64,000 nt of DNA from Brevibacillus brevis NBRC 100599 (GTDB taxonomy: Bacteria; Bacillota; Bacilli; Brevibacillales; Brevibacillaceae): positions 3,107,501 to 3,171,500 of the forward strand of contig NC_012491.1 of NCBI RefSeq assembly GCF_000010165.1, given 5' to 3'. The notes under the pieces were generated by a model, which did not search any database, had not been told where the DNA came from, and saw only the letters and a program-made list of their open reading frames with translations. Both the position numbers and the translations under genes were made by a program. Of the stretch, positions 23,001-27,329 are shown one piece after another (within the stretch, counting starts at the first letter, position 1; every line of letters starts with the position of its first letter).

Positions 23001-23275
23001 TGGAACGAGTCACCATGGATGAGTGGATTGAGGCGGTGCAAGAGGATACGAAAGAAAAAGGCAATGAGGCCAACTCAGCCGCTCCGCTCGGCAATCTGTT
23101 CACAGACGGCCACACAAGCAGAGGAAGTGTAGTCTATATAGGCAATAAAACGACACGTTTACTGCGTCAAAACGACATTGATTGCCCGGAAATTGACGAG
23201 GAAGTTTTCGGTAAAGTCCTTGATTACTTTATCAGAAGCGGCCAACTAAAATTACCGGAGCAAGCCTTGCAATAA
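8018..23275 (+). CDS. lgrD: Linear gramicidin synthetase subunit D, four modules with terminal reductase
   Basis: The 5,085-residue length is the one I recall for LgrD. Domains in order: C-A-PCP (carrier Ser near 998), C-A-PCP-E (Ser near 2058, epimerase HHLIIDGVS near 2241), C-A-PCP (Ser near 3576), C-A-PCP (Ser near 4636), then an NAD(P)H reductase domain (GATGFLG near 4721, YTQSK near 4880). Pocket residues read as DVSSIGCVCK, DAWFLGQVVK, DVSSEGCVGK and DLYNNCLVYK. By homology these are Trp13, D-Leu14, Trp15 and Gly16. The reductase releases the peptide as an aldehyde, which LgrE reduces to the ethanolamine end in the known pathway; lgrE is not in this window. All C domains keep HHxxxDG. 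The ATG at 8018 has GGAG just upstream. The protein itself looks intact although its partners are missing. Confidence 0.95.
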   Translation: MNNIETYYPVTPLQQGLIFHSLLEPESGAYIVQMGLKLQGPLNIPLFEQAWQCLVDRHAIFRTRFIGGKVKEYVQVVLKELKVSLVEHDIIHLSSSEQESFLHTFTKDDRKRGFNIEEAPLMRLNLFHLSSNTFHFSWTLHHVLIDGWSMPLVFGEVFAAYNLLCKGQPVQLPPVKSYRDYIVWLKKQDLKQAEAFWRTYLQGFTETTPLSFGRAYKNPYLDQKNYRELDLTVSEEISKSLQTLARQHRLTVNTIVQGAWALLLNRYSGQDDIIFGATVSGRPADLPGVETMIGLFINTLPVRVQVKAEESVINWLKSLQQQQADFRQYEYTPLVEIQGWSDLPRGQSLFESILVFENTPVGNASGGGGESELAIVDVHSEEQTNYPFTLVAASGKTIDIKVKFDESQFEQSSIERVLDQLHSLLISIAKNAKQRIADLSMISENEREQVLVQWNQTAEEYPSGLCVHQAFEQQVENSPDAIAVTYKNVDLTYKELNERANQLAHQLVSKGVKPDTLVGICVHRSPEMIIGILGVLKAGAAYVPIDPAYPQERIAYMIEDSQTNVLLTQQSLMDILPATQATVICIDSNPLTKEPIANVACKVTEHNLAYVIYTSGSTGQPKGVMVEHHSVINMAHSLIHSFDIQPTSRVLQFTSFSFDVSVSEIVMALLAGATLVIEDRESLLPGPELIQVLQEQRITTVSMVSSVLAALPEADLPDLRTLIVGGEAPSRELVARYAVNRQFFNCYGPTEATVCSTMMRCHAGMSNPPIGRPIANATMYVLDANRQPVPIGVPGELYIGGKGLARGYWNRPEQTEERFITHPFGKEGELLYRTGDLVRYLEDGNLEFLGRMDDQVKIRGFRIELGEIENSLRQHPAVHEAVVIVREEKAGGKRLAAYLVATGDMPTAEELVLFLKESLPEYMIPAGFVWLETIPLTVNGKVDRRALPAPDWGQLSTQRNYVAPRTPTEELVANIWSQVLSVERIGSYDDFFELGGHSLLATQTISRLKEAFSVDLPLRALFEYSTVNRLSELIVSMNEDKSGLASIPLVPVSRDRHLPLSFAQQRLWFFDRLMPNSSLYNIPTAVRLQGELNIEALEQSLQMIICRHESLRTTFSDINGEAVAVIHPEMDWKLSRMDIRELPDDRRDEEGQRLTKEDANKPFDLVTGPLMRATIIQTGEQDFIFLLNVHHIIADGWSAGVLLSELFTFYQAFSKSEVPQLTDLPIQYADYAAWQREWLTGDVLEKQLSYWRAKLGGAEPLLALPTDRPRPAVQSYEGSSITLMYDKELMTNLLSLSKREGTTLFMTLLAAFQVFLYRYTGQDDILVGTPVAGRSHQETEGLIGFFINTLAMRTDLSGDPSFREILSRVRETALGAYSHQDLPFEKLVDELQLDRSLSYSPLFQVMFVLQNIPVQVEALDGIRILPPKGEQQVETTKFDLTLTMAETTEGLSATFEYNTSLFNQHTVERMIEHFTQLLKAVAANANQAITTLQLMGETEQQQVVTEWNNTVIAYSKDHCVHELVEQIAHEMPNQPAVLTHDQSITYAELNAKANQLAHFLQKQGIGQENLVGICVERSIEMLIGQLAIMKAGGAYVPMDPAYPKDRLAFMMQDAGMSIVLTQARLAEKLPAGTSQLICLDADWESIAEESTTTPMSLTTTNQLAYVIYTSGSTGTPKGVEIEHAALLNLISWHQRVYHVTSADRASQISGTAFDASVWEIWPYLTKGSTLYLPDEDIRLIPEKLRDWLIHSEITISFLPTPLTESLLALNWPSHTKLRYMLTGGDKLHHYPSANLPFTLVNQYGPTENAVVATAGIVPVGAGQSFAPSIGRPIDNVQVYILDARMQPVPVGVTGELYIGGSSLARGYLNRPELTQERFVAHPFSEIEGARLYRTGDLVRYLEDSNIEFLGRADDQTSIRGFRVELGEVETAILAHPAVKEAVVTVCTDHQGTKRLASYLVLEEGTEIATSDIRKALKEVLPDYMVPAFFIPLAYLPLTPNGKVDRKNLPAPDFNRPELEGKFVSPTTEKEQHLAAIWKEVLGIDQIGIHDNFFELGGDSILSIQIVSRANQSGLRLTPKQLFEYQTIAELAEVVEEKEAILAEQGPIIGELPLLPIQKWFFQLPLKNRHHWNQSVLLSIQAGIDQGALKQAVGHLLDQHDALRMRYTQTELGWKQEMDAPRNTIPFRIENLSHLTPDEQFKAIEKIADETQASLNLFEGHVVQSVYFDLGQNKPNRLLIVAHHLIIDGVSWRIILEDLQSAYQQIAAGQEVKLPAKTTSYKEWAEELERYANSDALENEKRYWMTKSSVHSAQLPVDVTEAGENTEATTKSVSATLTNEETKALLQNVPQAYRTQINDVLLTALAKSLTRWTGNRSVFVNVEGHGREELSERIDLSRTIGWFTSMYPVHLQWDETFSVGKALLTTKEELRAIPNKGLGYGVLRYLHADQNTVDELSRIQSQVLFNYMGKIDQIVDGESLFGGAPESSGSNLSQDAERHHLIDVNAVVAGEQLHVTWRYSENIHLESTITAVAKDFMDALREIITHCATEEAGGYSPSDFPLAELDQKSIDKHIGSDRYIEDIYTLSPLQQGMLFHSLYASDSGDYVVQFAIDFKNLNVPVFEQAWQKVTDRHSILRTHFIWEGLNQAHQIVRKEVKVSLRQEDWRHLHSDVHDEMFTAFLEEDRRRSFDITHVPLSRWVVFRTGEERYRFVWSFHHVLLDGWSVPLVLNELFAYYAAISEGQEVKLGHPQPFSQYIAWLKRQDMQEAKRFWVDQLKGFHEPTSLGMSKAVVTAGPKQYEEKSVLLSEETSEHLQKFVREHQLTLNTVVQAAWGWILGSYSGEEEVIFGATGSGRPADLSHVETIVGSFINTLPVRISLQPNATVLEWLRDLQHRQLEIRQYEYTPLFDIQGWSELPRGSALFESILVFENYPAVQATGQETEESSSASSSVSLEIHDVAAVEQTNYPLTLVAAPGKQVAIKLKYEQNRFDDTMIDRVLNQITQLMVTMSQSPEMHLGDVTLIDDVEREQVLIDWNRTEKEYPRELCIHQAFEQQVAKTPENVALEYKQQAMTYAELNQRANQLAHLLLAQGVQPDTTVAICMERSMEMIIGILGVLKAGAAYVPVDPAHPEERMAFMLEDSQAAVVLTQARLAEPFTKANAKVICLDEEELFYEQMSVENAQSDVVATNLAYVIYTSGTTGLPKGVAVEHRSVMNMVQAYMNYFEINESSRVLQFTSFGFDVSISEILQALLSGGTLVIEDRESLVPGPDLVRTLRERRITKVSMASSVLASLPVEEYPDLVCLEVGGDACSRELVAHYAKGRKFYNCYGPTEATVGTVIARLTHADHAPTIGRPFPNTKLYVLDRNLQPVPIGVPGELYIGGESLSRGYWNRPELTAERFIPNPFGQPGERLYRTGDLVRYLPDGNVDYIGRVDDQVKIRGFRIELGEIAEALRQHAGIKEAVVIAREARPGDKRLVAYLTHAFEQETSIDDIKLWLKEKLPEYMIPSHFMWLPEIRLTVNGKIDRKALPMPDWGQLTAVYVAPRTPVEEMVANVFAEILSIEKVGVHDNFFELGGHSLLATQTVSRLREIFGVELQIRTLFEYPTVEGLSEQLVMLTKQTSIKMAPPIVKVSRKEPLPLSFTQQRLWFLEQFTQGSSVNNIPSFLRIQGDLSIIAWEESLKAIIQRHESLRTRFEVRDGRPVQVIHPEDDWVMNQTDLRALNPAKREAEVKRLAEEVTLEPFDLTKGPLLRANLVQLDEKDFVFLFVMHHIAADGWSMGILLSELMTNYKAFSQGEASPFTELPIQYADFSVWQREWLSGEVLDGQLEYWREKLKGSEPLLQLPTDRPRPPVQTYEGEKLSVQFGADLLEELRNLSGKETTTLFMTLVAAFQTLLYRYTNQEDILVGTPIAGRNKQETEQLIGYFINTLVLRTDMSGQPSFRELLARVRETALGAYANQDVPFEKLLDELQLERSMSYSPLFQVMFILQNIPMQVDPVDDIQISSFDVGAEAVTSKFDLTVTMVETSAGLIATLEYNKALFDHSTIVRMVDHFHKLLEEIIANPDQSITLLPLMREEEEQRLITEWNRTEAPYPKEKCVYEMIEDMVAKAPDNIALIVGDQTTTYGELNRQANKLAHYLRKQGVGPEVLVGVCAQRTTEMMIGLLAIMKAGGAYVPIDPSYPADRIAYIIEHSQVPVLLTQEKLLPTLPEHNAKVICLDNDWEAVADESEENPTKLGNSDNLIYVIYTSGSTGNPKGVALEHRSVSYFLSWAHDTFTPEEMSGVLFSTSICFDLSVYEMFATLTMGGKVIMAENALQLPSLPAANQVTLINTVPSAATELVRMNGIPASVRVMNLCGEPLSNKLAQELYAFENVEKVFNLYGPTEDTVYSTHSIVKKGAVSEPLIGRPQFNTQVFVLDSHRKPVPVGVPGELYLGGSGLARGYLHRPDLTMERFVQNPFRGPGERMYRTGDLVRYLPDGNLQFMGRVDYQVKIRGYRIELGEIESVLRHHPEVKEVVLVAREDREGDKRLVAYIVFEENHTSTSHDLNHFLTDKLPAYMIPQHFMIMESLPKTPNGKLDRKALPKPEYDRSESGVEYQAPQTPVEIMLHTHWASVLEMDKIGVHDNFFEVGGHSLLATQLIFKVREELQLEVPLRILFETPTIAGMAKTIEEILKHGLSAVSHDIDAKDLKDEVILDPAIQAEHPYVGDPSQFQAALLTGATGFLGAFLLRDLLQMTDADIYCLVRASDEEEGMARLRQTLELYELWNEEQAHRIIPVIGDLAKPRLNLSEDQFSELAEKVDVLYHNGALVNFVYPYAALKKANVLGTEEILRLAVAKKTKPVHFVSTIFTFASEETEESMAFREEDMPENSRVLTSGYTQSKWVAEHLVNLARERGIPAAIYRCGRMTGDSETGACQKDDLMWRIAAGIIDLGKAPDMSGDLDMMPVDFASKGIVHLSMTEQSLSENFHLLNPNSTDYEDLISAIEDRGFVLERVTMDEWIEAVQEDTKEKGNEANSAAPLGNLFTDGHTSRGSVVYIGNKTTRLLRQNDIDCPEIDEEVFGKVLDYFIRSGQLKLPEQALQ

Positions 23276-23379
23276 AAAAATAATGCTCATCCGTCACCTC
23301 ATTATCATGGTGGCGGGTGGGAAAATAACCAAAATAGTGATAAACTTTAAAATAACTACAAATATTGGAGGTTTTATCC

Positions 23380-23574
23380 ATGCCATTTGACATTCAGCTA
23401 CTTGCACCTATCATTGCTATTCAATTGATCCTAGCAGTTATCGCATTAATCGACTTGGCTCGACGTGAAGCATATCGCGTTGCAGGTGGAAAAAAATGGC
23501 CATGGGCTCTCGGCATTATCTTTATAAACACCTTGGGTCCGATCGTGTATTTCTTTGTAGGCAGAAAAGACTAG
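23380..23574 (+). CDS. YxlE-like small membrane protein (PLDc_N family)
   Basis: A 64-residue protein from the ATG at 23380 (GGAGG nine bases upstream; an upstream TTG is less likely). It has two membrane segments around the conserved hinge LIDLARREAYRVAGGKKWPW and ends in IVYFFVGRKD, the pattern of the PLDc_N family found at the front of cardiolipin synthases. In B. subtilis, YxlE of this type is encoded before the ABC genes yxlF and yxlG, and the same order is seen here. A part in transport, immunity or signalling for the neighbouring NRPS product is inferred from this context. Confidence 0.8.
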   Translation: MPFDIQLLAPIIAIQLILAVIALIDLARREAYRVAGGKKWPWALGIIFINTLGPIVYFFVGRKD

Positions 23575-23606
23575 CTCAAGAGAACCGAGGAAAGGGTTGA
23601 CATTCT

Positions 23607-24524
23607 TTGCGAGTTATCGAATGTGAAGGCCTCACAAAGGAATATAAAGAGCATAAAGCGTTAAAGAACGTAACCTTTTCCGTCGATGGCATCGGTTGTG
23701 TCGGTTTTCTTGGGGGGAATGGTGCCGGGAAAACGACGACCATTCGCATCCTAACCGGATTGGCTGCACCGACCAGAGGAAAAGTGAAAGTGGTAGGCTA
23801 CGACGTCGTGACTGACCGCAATAAAGTCACAAGTGAAGTAGGGTATTGCCCACAAATCCCAGCCTTTTACAACTACATGACAGCGACAGAGTGGATGCAT
23901 TGGGTGGGCAAACTTTATGGATTGGACAAGCGCACAATTGCGCAGCGGACGGATGAACTCTTGGAGTTATGCGGAATCAATGAGGCGAGGAACCGCCCAA
24001 TAAGCGGTTACAGCGGAGGGATGAAGCAGCGTCTGGGTATTGCCCAGGCGCTCATCCACAACCCCAAGCTACTCGTTTTGGACGAGCCCGTTTCCGCGCT
24101 GGACCCCATGGGCAGATATGACGTCTTATTGCTAATAGAAAAGTTGAAACAACATATGACTGTCTTTATGTCGACTCACATTTTGGATGACATCGAAAGA
24201 ATCGCCGACCACATCGTCATCATCAAGGACGGTACGGTGGTGCTGTCGTCCAGTTTGGATCAGCTGCGAGCAAACCATGTGGAGCCACTGATTGAATTCA
24301 AGCTTGATCAACAAGACATAGATTTAACCGATGTATTGAATGGGCTAACCTGGATCAGGGAATGGAACCTAGACGGCGGTATTTACAAAGTTCTCATCAA
24401 TGACATGGAAAAAGCCAAGGCACTCCTGCCGCACATTCTTTTGGAAACTGGCGGGACACTGGCGTATTATCGCTTGTCCGCATCGACCCTCGAAGATATT
24501 TTCCTAAAGGTTGTGAATAACTGA
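23607..24524 (+). CDS. ABC transporter ATP-binding protein (YxlF-like)
   Basis: A 305-residue cytosolic ATPase: Walker A GGNGAGKTT near residue 35, Q-loop around YCPQ, signature YSGGMKQR, Walker B LLVLDEP, and the switch histidine in STHILDD. The C-terminal 80 residues are the extension common in ABC-2 type drug and bacteriocin exporters. The start is a TTG at 23607 with GAGGAAAGG upstream. The stop overlaps the ATG of the permease gene (TGATG), so the two are translationally coupled. It probably powers export of, or immunity to, the peptide from the adjacent NRPS genes, by analogy with similar clusters. Confidence 0.92.
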   Translation: MRVIECEGLTKEYKEHKALKNVTFSVDGIGCVGFLGGNGAGKTTTIRILTGLAAPTRGKVKVVGYDVVTDRNKVTSEVGYCPQIPAFYNYMTATEWMHWVGKLYGLDKRTIAQRTDELLELCGINEARNRPISGYSGGMKQRLGIAQALIHNPKLLVLDEPVSALDPMGRYDVLLLIEKLKQHMTVFMSTHILDDIERIADHIVIIKDGTVVLSSSLDQLRANHVEPLIEFKLDQQDIDLTDVLNGLTWIREWNLDGGIYKVLINDMEKAKALLPHILLETGGTLAYYRLSASTLEDIFLKVVNN

Positions 24525-25309
24525 TGACTTCCCACCCAATGATCAGAAAAGAATTTAATGAATTGGTCAAAACCTACAAGATTCTCATCATTCCGATTGT
24601 GTTTATTGCCTTAATGATTACACAACCGATTACGATGAAAATGCTCCCTGATATTTTGGCCAATTCCACTGGACTGCCAGAAGGGGCCGTCATCAAAATT
24701 CCAACCCCGTCTGCGCCGGAAGTACTCTCGACGGCGATTAGCAAATTCAGCTCACTCGGCACGTTTGTGTTAATCCTTATCGTCATGGGGTCCATTGCCG
24801 GAGAAAAAGCCTCAGGGGTAGCATCTATGGTATTCGTCAAGCCCATCAGTCGAGCTAAATACTATCTCGCCAAAGCCATTACCTACTACACGTTAACAAT
24901 GGCAAGCATGCTAATCGGGATGGGGATAACTGCCTACTATACAGAGATCCTTTTCGGAAAACTAGATTGGACCCATGTATGGATCGGTACCTTGATGTAC
25001 ATACCGAATCTATTCCTTGTCGTCACAACAACGCTGTGCGCCTCCAGCTTTTTTAGCAATGCTGTTGGTGCCGGTGGAGCCTCGCTGGTATTCAATATCC
25101 TGATCTTCACTGTTCCACAATTTCTGGGTAAATTTTTGGATATGGTGTCACCAGGTGGATTGTCAAATGCGGCGATGATGGTGATTCAAGAAAACTCAAC
25201 GCTGGCCCAAGCTTTCATCACAGGGTTACCGGGACTCGCAGGTGTCTTTACACTCAACATCGTGTTTTTCTTTATGGGCTGGTACTTTTTAGAGCGATCA
25301 GAAATCTAA
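24524..25309 (+). CDS. ABC-2 type permease (YxlG-like)
   Basis: A 261-residue membrane protein with about six hydrophobic segments (for example ILIIPIVFIALMI, LGTFVLILIVMGSIAG and the final GVFTLNIVFFFMGWYFL). The motif GEKASGVASMVFVKPISRAKYY between segments 2 and 3 is typical of ABC-2 permeases. It is coupled to the ATPase gene by a one-base overlap and completes a YxlE-YxlF-YxlG-like triad. The substrate is unknown; gramicidin-type peptides are the obvious candidate by position. Confidence 0.88.
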   Translation: MTSHPMIRKEFNELVKTYKILIIPIVFIALMITQPITMKMLPDILANSTGLPEGAVIKIPTPSAPEVLSTAISKFSSLGTFVLILIVMGSIAGEKASGVASMVFVKPISRAKYYLAKAITYYTLTMASMLIGMGITAYYTEILFGKLDWTHVWIGTLMYIPNLFLVVTTTLCASSFFSNAVGAGGASLVFNILIFTVPQFLGKFLDMVSPGGLSNAAMMVIQENSTLAQAFITGLPGLAGVFTLNIVFFFMGWYFLERSEI

Positions 25310-25324
25310 AGAGGAGGCGTAGAA

Positions 25325-26101
25325 ATGGAACATTTTTGGCTGATCTGGTTGGTTAGTGTACTGTGCGCTCTATGCACGATACCTATTCAATCCAACGTGA
25401 TTCGCCAACAAGTACAGCTACAAGCCGCCATCTATTCTACTAACAAAGTCCCGCCTGTTTCTGTCATGGTTGCGATTATGATCATTCAGAGTTGTGTATT
25501 TTTGGCTCTGGCGACTGCGATAGGTCTATGGCTCATGTCTTCCACTGGTCTTCGACTCTGGATTCTCGATCACTGGGTGTCCAGAGCGGAGCTGCCTTTT
25601 TCCATCTGGTCGTTTTGGACTGTATCGATTGGTTCAGGTATCGCGGTAGGCCTCTTGGTAAAATGGTTGGACCGTTCTTTCTTTCAACAACACATGACCA
25701 CAATAATGGGTAAAGAACCGATTTCATCAAGATTCTTCGGCTTTCTCTCGTCTTTTTACGGAGGGATTTGCGAAGAAGTGCTCATGCGTCTAGGGGTTAT
25801 GACTGTTGTCGTCTTTTTGGCACAGAAGATGGGATGGTTGGGAAGTTCCTATTGGCTAGGCATCTGTGTGGCCGCCATTGTTTTCGCGGTATCCCATCTT
25901 CCAACCAATTACATGACGTACGGAAAAGGTAACGTGGTCACTGTATGGACGTTGTTGCTAAACGGTATCTTGGGCATCTTGTTTGGCTTCCTATATTGGC
26001 AATACGGTTTAGAAGCTGCGATCATCAGTCATTTTAGCGCTGACATCGTACTACATGTGATCTTGAAAAATAAAACGATAGAAAGTAGGAGAAGCAAATG
26101 A
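25325..26101 (+). CDS. CPBP family intramembrane metalloprotease
   Basis: A 258-residue multi-pass membrane protein carrying the family motifs in order: EEVLMR (EExxxR) near residue 151, FAVSH (FxxxH) near 195, and ISHFSAD (HxxxD) near 238. CPBP proteins include eukaryotic CAAX proteases and many bacterial bacteriocin-immunity proteins. AGAGGAGG lies upstream of the ATG, and the stop overlaps the next gene by four bases (ATGA). Its place just after an ABC exporter and an NRPS favours a self-protection role, which is inference. Confidence 0.85.
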   Translation: MEHFWLIWLVSVLCALCTIPIQSNVIRQQVQLQAAIYSTNKVPPVSVMVAIMIIQSCVFLALATAIGLWLMSSTGLRLWILDHWVSRAELPFSIWSFWTVSIGSGIAVGLLVKWLDRSFFQQHMTTIMGKEPISSRFFGFLSSFYGGICEEVLMRLGVMTVVVFLAQKMGWLGSSYWLGICVAAIVFAVSHLPTNYMTYGKGNVVTVWTLLLNGILGILFGFLYWQYGLEAAIISHFSADIVLHVILKNKTIESRRSK

Positions 26102-26415
26102 TCGTTGTAACAACAGAAAACATTCCAGGATATCGTGTCGTTGAAGTGAAAGGAACAACATTCGGCTTAATCGTTCGAGCACGCGGAATTGGAGGAGACA
26201 TCATGGCTGGTCTTCGTTCAGTCGTTGGTGGAGAAATCAAGGAGTACACGGTGCTCCTGGAGGACGCGCGCAAGCAGGCACTTGACCGCATGATAAAAAA
26301 CGCAACTGCCATGGGAGCTAACGCTGTGGTCATGTGTCGTTACGACTCTGGAAATATGGGAAATATGGGGGAAGTTGTCGCATACGGTACAGCAGTTGTC
26401 ATTGAAAAGGTGTAA
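26098..26415 (+). CDS. YbjQ/UPF0145 family protein
   Basis: A 105-residue protein matching the whole YbjQ family: an N-terminal strand IVVTTENIPGYRVVEVKG, the central GGDIMAGLRSVVGGEI, a helix EDARKQALDRMIKNA and MGANAVVMCRYDS. Family members form pentameric rings; no biochemical role is established. Coupled by four bases to the protease gene, so part of the same operon. Confidence 0.9.
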   Translation: MIVVTTENIPGYRVVEVKGTTFGLIVRARGIGGDIMAGLRSVVGGEIKEYTVLLEDARKQALDRMIKNATAMGANAVVMCRYDSGNMGNMGEVVAYGTAVVIEKV

Positions 26416-26419
26416 ATGA

Positions 26420-26644
26420 ATGATTTATATCATTTCCTACATCGTTTTTCAGGTCTTGCTTCTCATCATTTTGCTAATCATCTCGAAAATCAAGGACAAG
26501 CGGCTGCACCAAGACCACGGCGAAGTCGTCCCGCCTGGATTTGAGCCGACGAATGAAGTGACGATCGATCCGGTAACGCAGGAAAAACGTCGTGTATACT
26601 TCAATCCGAAGACCGGGGATCGCTATTACAAAATTGAAAAATAA
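26420..26644 (+). CDS. Small single-pass membrane protein of unknown function
   Basis: A 74-residue protein: one N-terminal membrane helix (IISYIVFQVLLLIILLIIS), then a basic stretch and a hydrophilic cytosolic tail with VYFNPKTGDRYYKIEK. It starts four bases after the YbjQ gene, with AAAAGGTG upstream, and is the last gene of the operon before a strong terminator. I do not recognise a family beyond similar short proteins often found beside YbjQ. Confidence 0.7.
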   Translation: MIYIISYIVFQVLLLIILLIISKIKDKRLHQDHGEVVPPGFEPTNEVTIDPVTQEKRRVYFNPKTGDRYYKIEK

Positions 26645-26731
26645 GCGATGAGAAGAACTGTCAACTCGTTAGGTATGCTGGATCTATCATTTGGTGGAAA
26701 GTAAGTAGATAGTAGATTTATAGTAGAAACG

Positions 26732-26767
26732 AGCCAAATCTTGTTTGATGACAAGATTTGGCTTTTG
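26732..26767 (+). terminator. Strong terminator ending the NRPS export operon
   Basis: AGCCAAATCTTG pairs perfectly with CAAGATTTGGCT over 12 bases around an 8-base loop, followed by TTTTGTTG. Confidence 0.85.
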
Positions 26768-27329
26768 TTGTGTCCCAGCATGAGAGATAACTCTAGGTCG
26801 TAAGTCCCCGAACGGGGTTGGCTGGACAACCTTTCCATTTGATTGCAATGTTTACAAATTATCAGTGTTGCTCGAGTACAAAGGAATTTTTAAATGTCCT
26901 TTTCACTCTATAAAAAGCAGAAGAGATCCTAAAAGGAGAGAAAAGATACAGCACCTTTTTTAACAAATTGGCAGATTAGTTGAAGATCTAGCATGGAGCA
27001 CCTTATAACAAGACAACGGTTTTCTGGAGAGACATGTCATGAAACGCTCTTAGCATATACTGGCTTGAAAAGCTGACTAACATCAATAGTAACTCCCTAG
27101 ACAAGATCCTTTGTAGTAAACAGAAGCCTGATGATAAACCAATGATTAAGATTTCTGTGGAGAGTATCCAAGAAGGTTGGCTAGTCTAACAACCAACCAG
27201 AAAATAAGACAACAGATAGAAGTGGGGCGGTAATCTCTTCTTCACGAAAGAGGCATAACTACAAGATATATTACTGGTATGGTATGCTAGGAAAAATCAC
27301 CAATACAAAATATTAAAGGTGTTGTGAAA
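26768..27329. other. Gene-free boundary of the AT-rich island, with decayed coding traces
   Basis: No intact gene. A short GTCCCCGAACGGGG stem lies near 26803. The plus strand around 27090-27190 reads as a broken tail (LDKILCSKQKPDDKPMIKI) ending in a stop, suggesting a decayed gene such as an old transposase. The family cannot be named. AAAGGTG at 27315 serves the next gene. Confidence 0.45.

Noticed and set aside
23276-23340. Hairpin after lgrD as a terminator
   Set aside because: CCGTCACC and GGTGGCGG pair with one wobble, but no T-run follows, so termination is doubtful and read-through to the export genes is likely.
26800-26830. CCCCGAACGGGG stem as part of a tRNA or group II intron
   Set aside because: No cloverleaf and no domain V consensus nearby.
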